Shown here piece by piece: positions 61,911 to 64,000 of a stretch of 64,000 nucleotides of DNA. This DNA is from Pirellulales bacterium. Lineage in GTDB: Bacteria; Planctomycetota; Planctomycetia; Pirellulales; Lacipirellulaceae. A model generated the notes under the pieces. The model made no database searches, was not told the origin of the DNA, and saw only the letters and a program-made list of their open reading frames with translations. The DNA lies in contig JANQOF010000063.1 in the NCBI GenBank assembly GCA_028279215.1, positions 1-64,000 of the forward strand, in the 5' to 3' direction. Numbering within the stretch: the first letter of the stretch is position 1; each line of letters starts with the position of its first letter. The translations under genes were made by a program, and so were the position numbers.

Positions 61911-64000
61911 TCACAATTCTTCAGGCAGTTCCGCAAACGCTGCTTCCAGAGCCTCATCGTTTTTCGATTCGCCGTCCAGTTCGCTCAAGCCGCCGTTCGC
62001 CAACGACAGGCTTGTGTCGTCTTCAACGGGCTCATCGGATGCCAAGACCAGATCTGCAAGCTCCGCTTCGATTGCGTCGGCGGATGTATCGGTAGCGGAG
62101 TCGTCATCTGCAACCAATCCCGTGCCAGAACTTGTAGTGGTCGCGGTCAGCCCGGGCAGGCCAAACGCCAGGCTGAGGTTGCTCGCCGTGCTGGATTCAT
62201 CGATCGTCAGGAGCCTAGCATCGGCCCAGTCTGCGTGATCGTAACTTAGCCCATCTCCACCATCGGTTACGACCAGCCGAAGATCGCTGCCGCCAGCCAC
62301 ATTGACATCGACGGATGAGGTTGCGGATGAACCGGTCACGACACCGCTGTCGTAAACCTGCAGTCCGTCGAGCCACACTTCAAACGTAACCTGGCCAAGG
62401 TTCCCAACTTCGTCGTCCACGCCCACATCGGAAACGAAACGGTCGTACTGTCCCTGCAGGTCGAACACGATCTCGGATGCGGAATGAACTCCAAGACCTT
62501 TCGCATAGGTCGTGCCATTGAGCGTCAGCATGTTTCCGTCGGTGCTGCCCTGTTCACCATTGCTGCGGTCTCTCTCCACGGGCCCCCACCCGTTGATCGG
62601 GGTACCTACGAAGGGCAGATCGCTAAGGTAGGTTTGCGTGAAGCTCCCCACCCCCTGAATCGTAATGGTCAACGTAGCGGAATCGACGCCTCCGTTGCCA
62701 TCGGCGATCGCATAACTAAACACGTCGGTGGCCGTTTCGCCGCTAACCAAGGTCTGCACCACCGCATTGGTGTTGTCGAGCGTATAAGCATAGCCTCCAG
62801 CGGTGCTCCAATCGAGCGTACCGAAAACACCCACCACGGCGACCGCTGCGTCGGTTTCGCCGTTCACCGAGGCGACGGTAAGGAGATCTTCGTCAGGATC
62901 GCTGTCGTTCTGAAGCAAGTCACCCGTTGCTGGCGCGATGTCGCCCTCGGTCACCGAGTTGACATCGTCCACCGCCTCTGGCGCGAAGTTAACGCTTGCA
63001 AGACTTACCAGCTTGGCATCTGCCCAGTTGGCATGGTCGTAGGCGAGGCCATCGCCACCGTCGGTGACGACCAACCTCAGTAGAGTGCCGCCCGCAACGC
63101 TTACCCCCACAGTTTGCGTTAGAGAGGAACCAGTCATGACGCCACTATCGAAAATCTGCACGCCATCGAGCCATACTTCGAACGTTACTTGGCCAAGGTT
63201 TCCAACTTCGTCATCAACTCCAATGTCGGCGACGAACTGATCGAATTGCTCTTGGAGGTCAAACACCAATTCCGATGCGGAGTGAACGCCGAAACCCTTT
63301 GTGTAGGTCGTGCCTTCGAGCGTTAGCGTGTTGCCGTCCGCCGGGCCGTTCTCGCCGTTGCTCCTGTCGCGTTCCACCGGCCCGAAACCATTGACGGGCG
63401 GAGAGGCAAACGGCCAATCGCTTAGATACACCGACTCGGTGTTGTCCACTCCTTGGATAGTAACCGTCAATGTTGAAGTGTCCGTACCACCATTTCCGTC
63501 GGCAATGGTGTAGTCGAATACATCCGTCAACACCTCTCCCAAACCTAAGGCCAAGACGACGGGATTGTTATTGTCGACTCGATAGATGTAAGTTCCTGAA
63601 CCGTCCCAGTCGAGTGTGCCGTAGGCACCGGCCACATTGACTTGGTCGTCAGCAGACGCCGCGACCGACTGGATGACCAACAGGTCGTCGTTGGGATCGC
63701 TGTCGTTCACCAGCAGGTCGCCGGCGACCGGATCCGTCTCTCCTTCAGCGATGGAGTTTAAGTCGGCCGCTGCCACCGGCGGTAGATTCGCGGACGGAGA
63801 GGCCAACAACTTGGCGTCCGCCCAATCGGCGTGGTCGTAGCTGGCGCCATCGTCAGCGTCCGTGACGATGAGTCGGAGTTCTGTTCCGCCTGCCACACTT
63901 ACATCGATCGATTCCGTCGGCGACGCGCCGGTAAGTACACCGCTACCATAAACCTGGGTGCCGTCGAGCCACACTTCGAATGTGACAGACCCAAGCCCGT
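61911..64000 (-). CDS. Giant surface protein with NPCBM and VCBS/cadherin-like repeats, C-terminal part
   Basis: The frame is open to the right edge, so at least 695 C-terminal residues are present and the start is outside. Three NPCBM-type modules are seen (two complete, the first cut by the edge), each with GVHSASELVFDLQEQFDQFV, GVDDEVGNLGQVTFEVWLDG and DHADWADAKLL-like ends. They alternate with two VCBS/cadherin-like modules (GDLLVNDSDPNDDLLVI, YGTLDWDGSGTYIYRVDN, FDYTIADGNGGTDTSTLTVT). The C-terminus is acidic and low complexity with no sorting signal seen. Likely sugar-binding surface adhesin. Confidence 0.88.
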   Translation of the reverse strand, partial: GLGSVTFEVWLDGTQVYGSGVLTGASPTESIDVSVAGGTELRLIVTDADDGASYDHADWADAKLLASPSANLPPVAAADLNSIAEGETDPVAGDLLVNDSDPNDDLLVIQSVAASADDQVNVAGAYGTLDWDGSGTYIYRVDNNNPVVLALGLGEVLTDVFDYTIADGNGGTDTSTLTVTIQGVDNTESVYLSDWPFASPPVNGFGPVERDRSNGENGPADGNTLTLEGTTYTKGFGVHSASELVFDLQEQFDQFVADIGVDDEVGNLGQVTFEVWLDGVQIFDSGVMTGSSLTQTVGVSVAGGTLLRLVVTDGGDGLAYDHANWADAKLVSLASVNFAPEAVDDVNSVTEGDIAPATGDLLQNDSDPDEDLLTVASVNGETDAAVAVVGVFGTLDWSTAGGYAYTLDNTNAVVQTLVSGETATDVFSYAIADGNGGVDSATLTITIQGVGSFTQTYLSDLPFVGTPINGWGPVERDRSNGEQGSTDGNMLTLNGTTYAKGLGVHSASEIVFDLQGQYDRFVSDVGVDDEVGNLGQVTFEVWLDGLQVYDSGVVTGSSATSSVDVNVAGGSDLRLVVTDGGDGLSYDHADWADARLLTIDESSTASNLSLAFGLPGLTATTTSSGTGLVADDDSATDTSADAIEAELADLVLASDEPVEDDTSLSLANGGLSELDGESKNDEALEAAFAELPEEL

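Overview
The window looks like part of a planctomycete chromosome, most likely order Pirellulales and perhaps a Lacipirellulaceae-type lineage. The DNA is GC-rich. Two secreted enzymes end in PEP-CTERM sorting signals, one of them after a dockerin-like calcium-repeat segment. There are many small secreted or lipoprotein hypotheticals, a pgsBCW-type poly-gamma-glutamate operon, and frequent GTG/TTG starts with weak Shine-Dalgarno sites. No rRNA, tRNA, CRISPR array, phage or intact insertion sequence was recognised. Family calls come from motifs read by eye; no database search was possible.

Layout. 1-3.2 kb: the 5' end of an S9 peptidase lipoprotein diverges from comEC. 3.5-7.5 kb: a fatty-acid desaturase meets a pgsB-pgsC-pgsW operon at a shared perfect hairpin terminator. 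7.8-13.8 kb: a DUF985 cupin, two envelope hypotheticals, a NarL-type response regulator, a sugar-isomerase-like TIM barrel, arfB, a structured intergenic repeat, an M29 aminopeptidase and an unlisted 50-aa membrane protein. 13.8-20.2 kb is accessory: a gene-poor stretch, a HEAT-repeat secreted protein bracketed by two copies of a ~120-bp direct repeat, a PEP-CTERM vanadium-haloperoxidase-like protein and a large secreted beta-rich protein. 20.4-33.8 kb: clpX, VOC, SOUL, Uma2, guaA, surE, a nucleotidyltransferase with a 59-aa partner, ettA and a trypsin-like protease. 34-43.7 kb: a Lys-tailed small protein, a frameshifted multicopper oxidase, pcm, an EfpL/YeiP-type EF-P paralogue, proC, a Ca2+/Na+ exchanger and a NupG-like transporter.

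45.2-61.9 kb is a single-strand exopolysaccharide locus of 15 genes with short gaps or 1-4 nt overlaps: Wzz, a BY-kinase-like ATPase, a phosphoglycosyl transferase, Wzx flippase, Wzy-like polymerase, GT2, WecG/TagA, an SDR epimerase/decarboxylase, UDP-sugar dehydrogenase, RfbC-like epimerase, a SAF-domain oxidoreductase, RfbF-type cytidylyltransferase, GT4, PIG-L deacetylase and GT4. It reads as a complete Wzx/Wzy-type lipid-linked polysaccharide assembly route, with a nucleotide-sugar module of uncertain product, but without an outer-membrane export (OPX/Wza) gene. Two parts are unusual: the ATPase has lost the Walker A lysine, and the phosphoglycosyl transferase carries an N-terminal domain resembling a degenerate GGDEF domain. 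The window ends inside a convergent surface protein of alternating NPCBM and VCBS/cadherin-like modules.

The best candidates for undescribed biology are the EPS locus with its degenerate signalling modules and its RfbC/SAF-oxidoreductase/RfbF trio, the nucleotidyltransferase plus 59-aa partner, and the repeat-bracketed HEAT gene.
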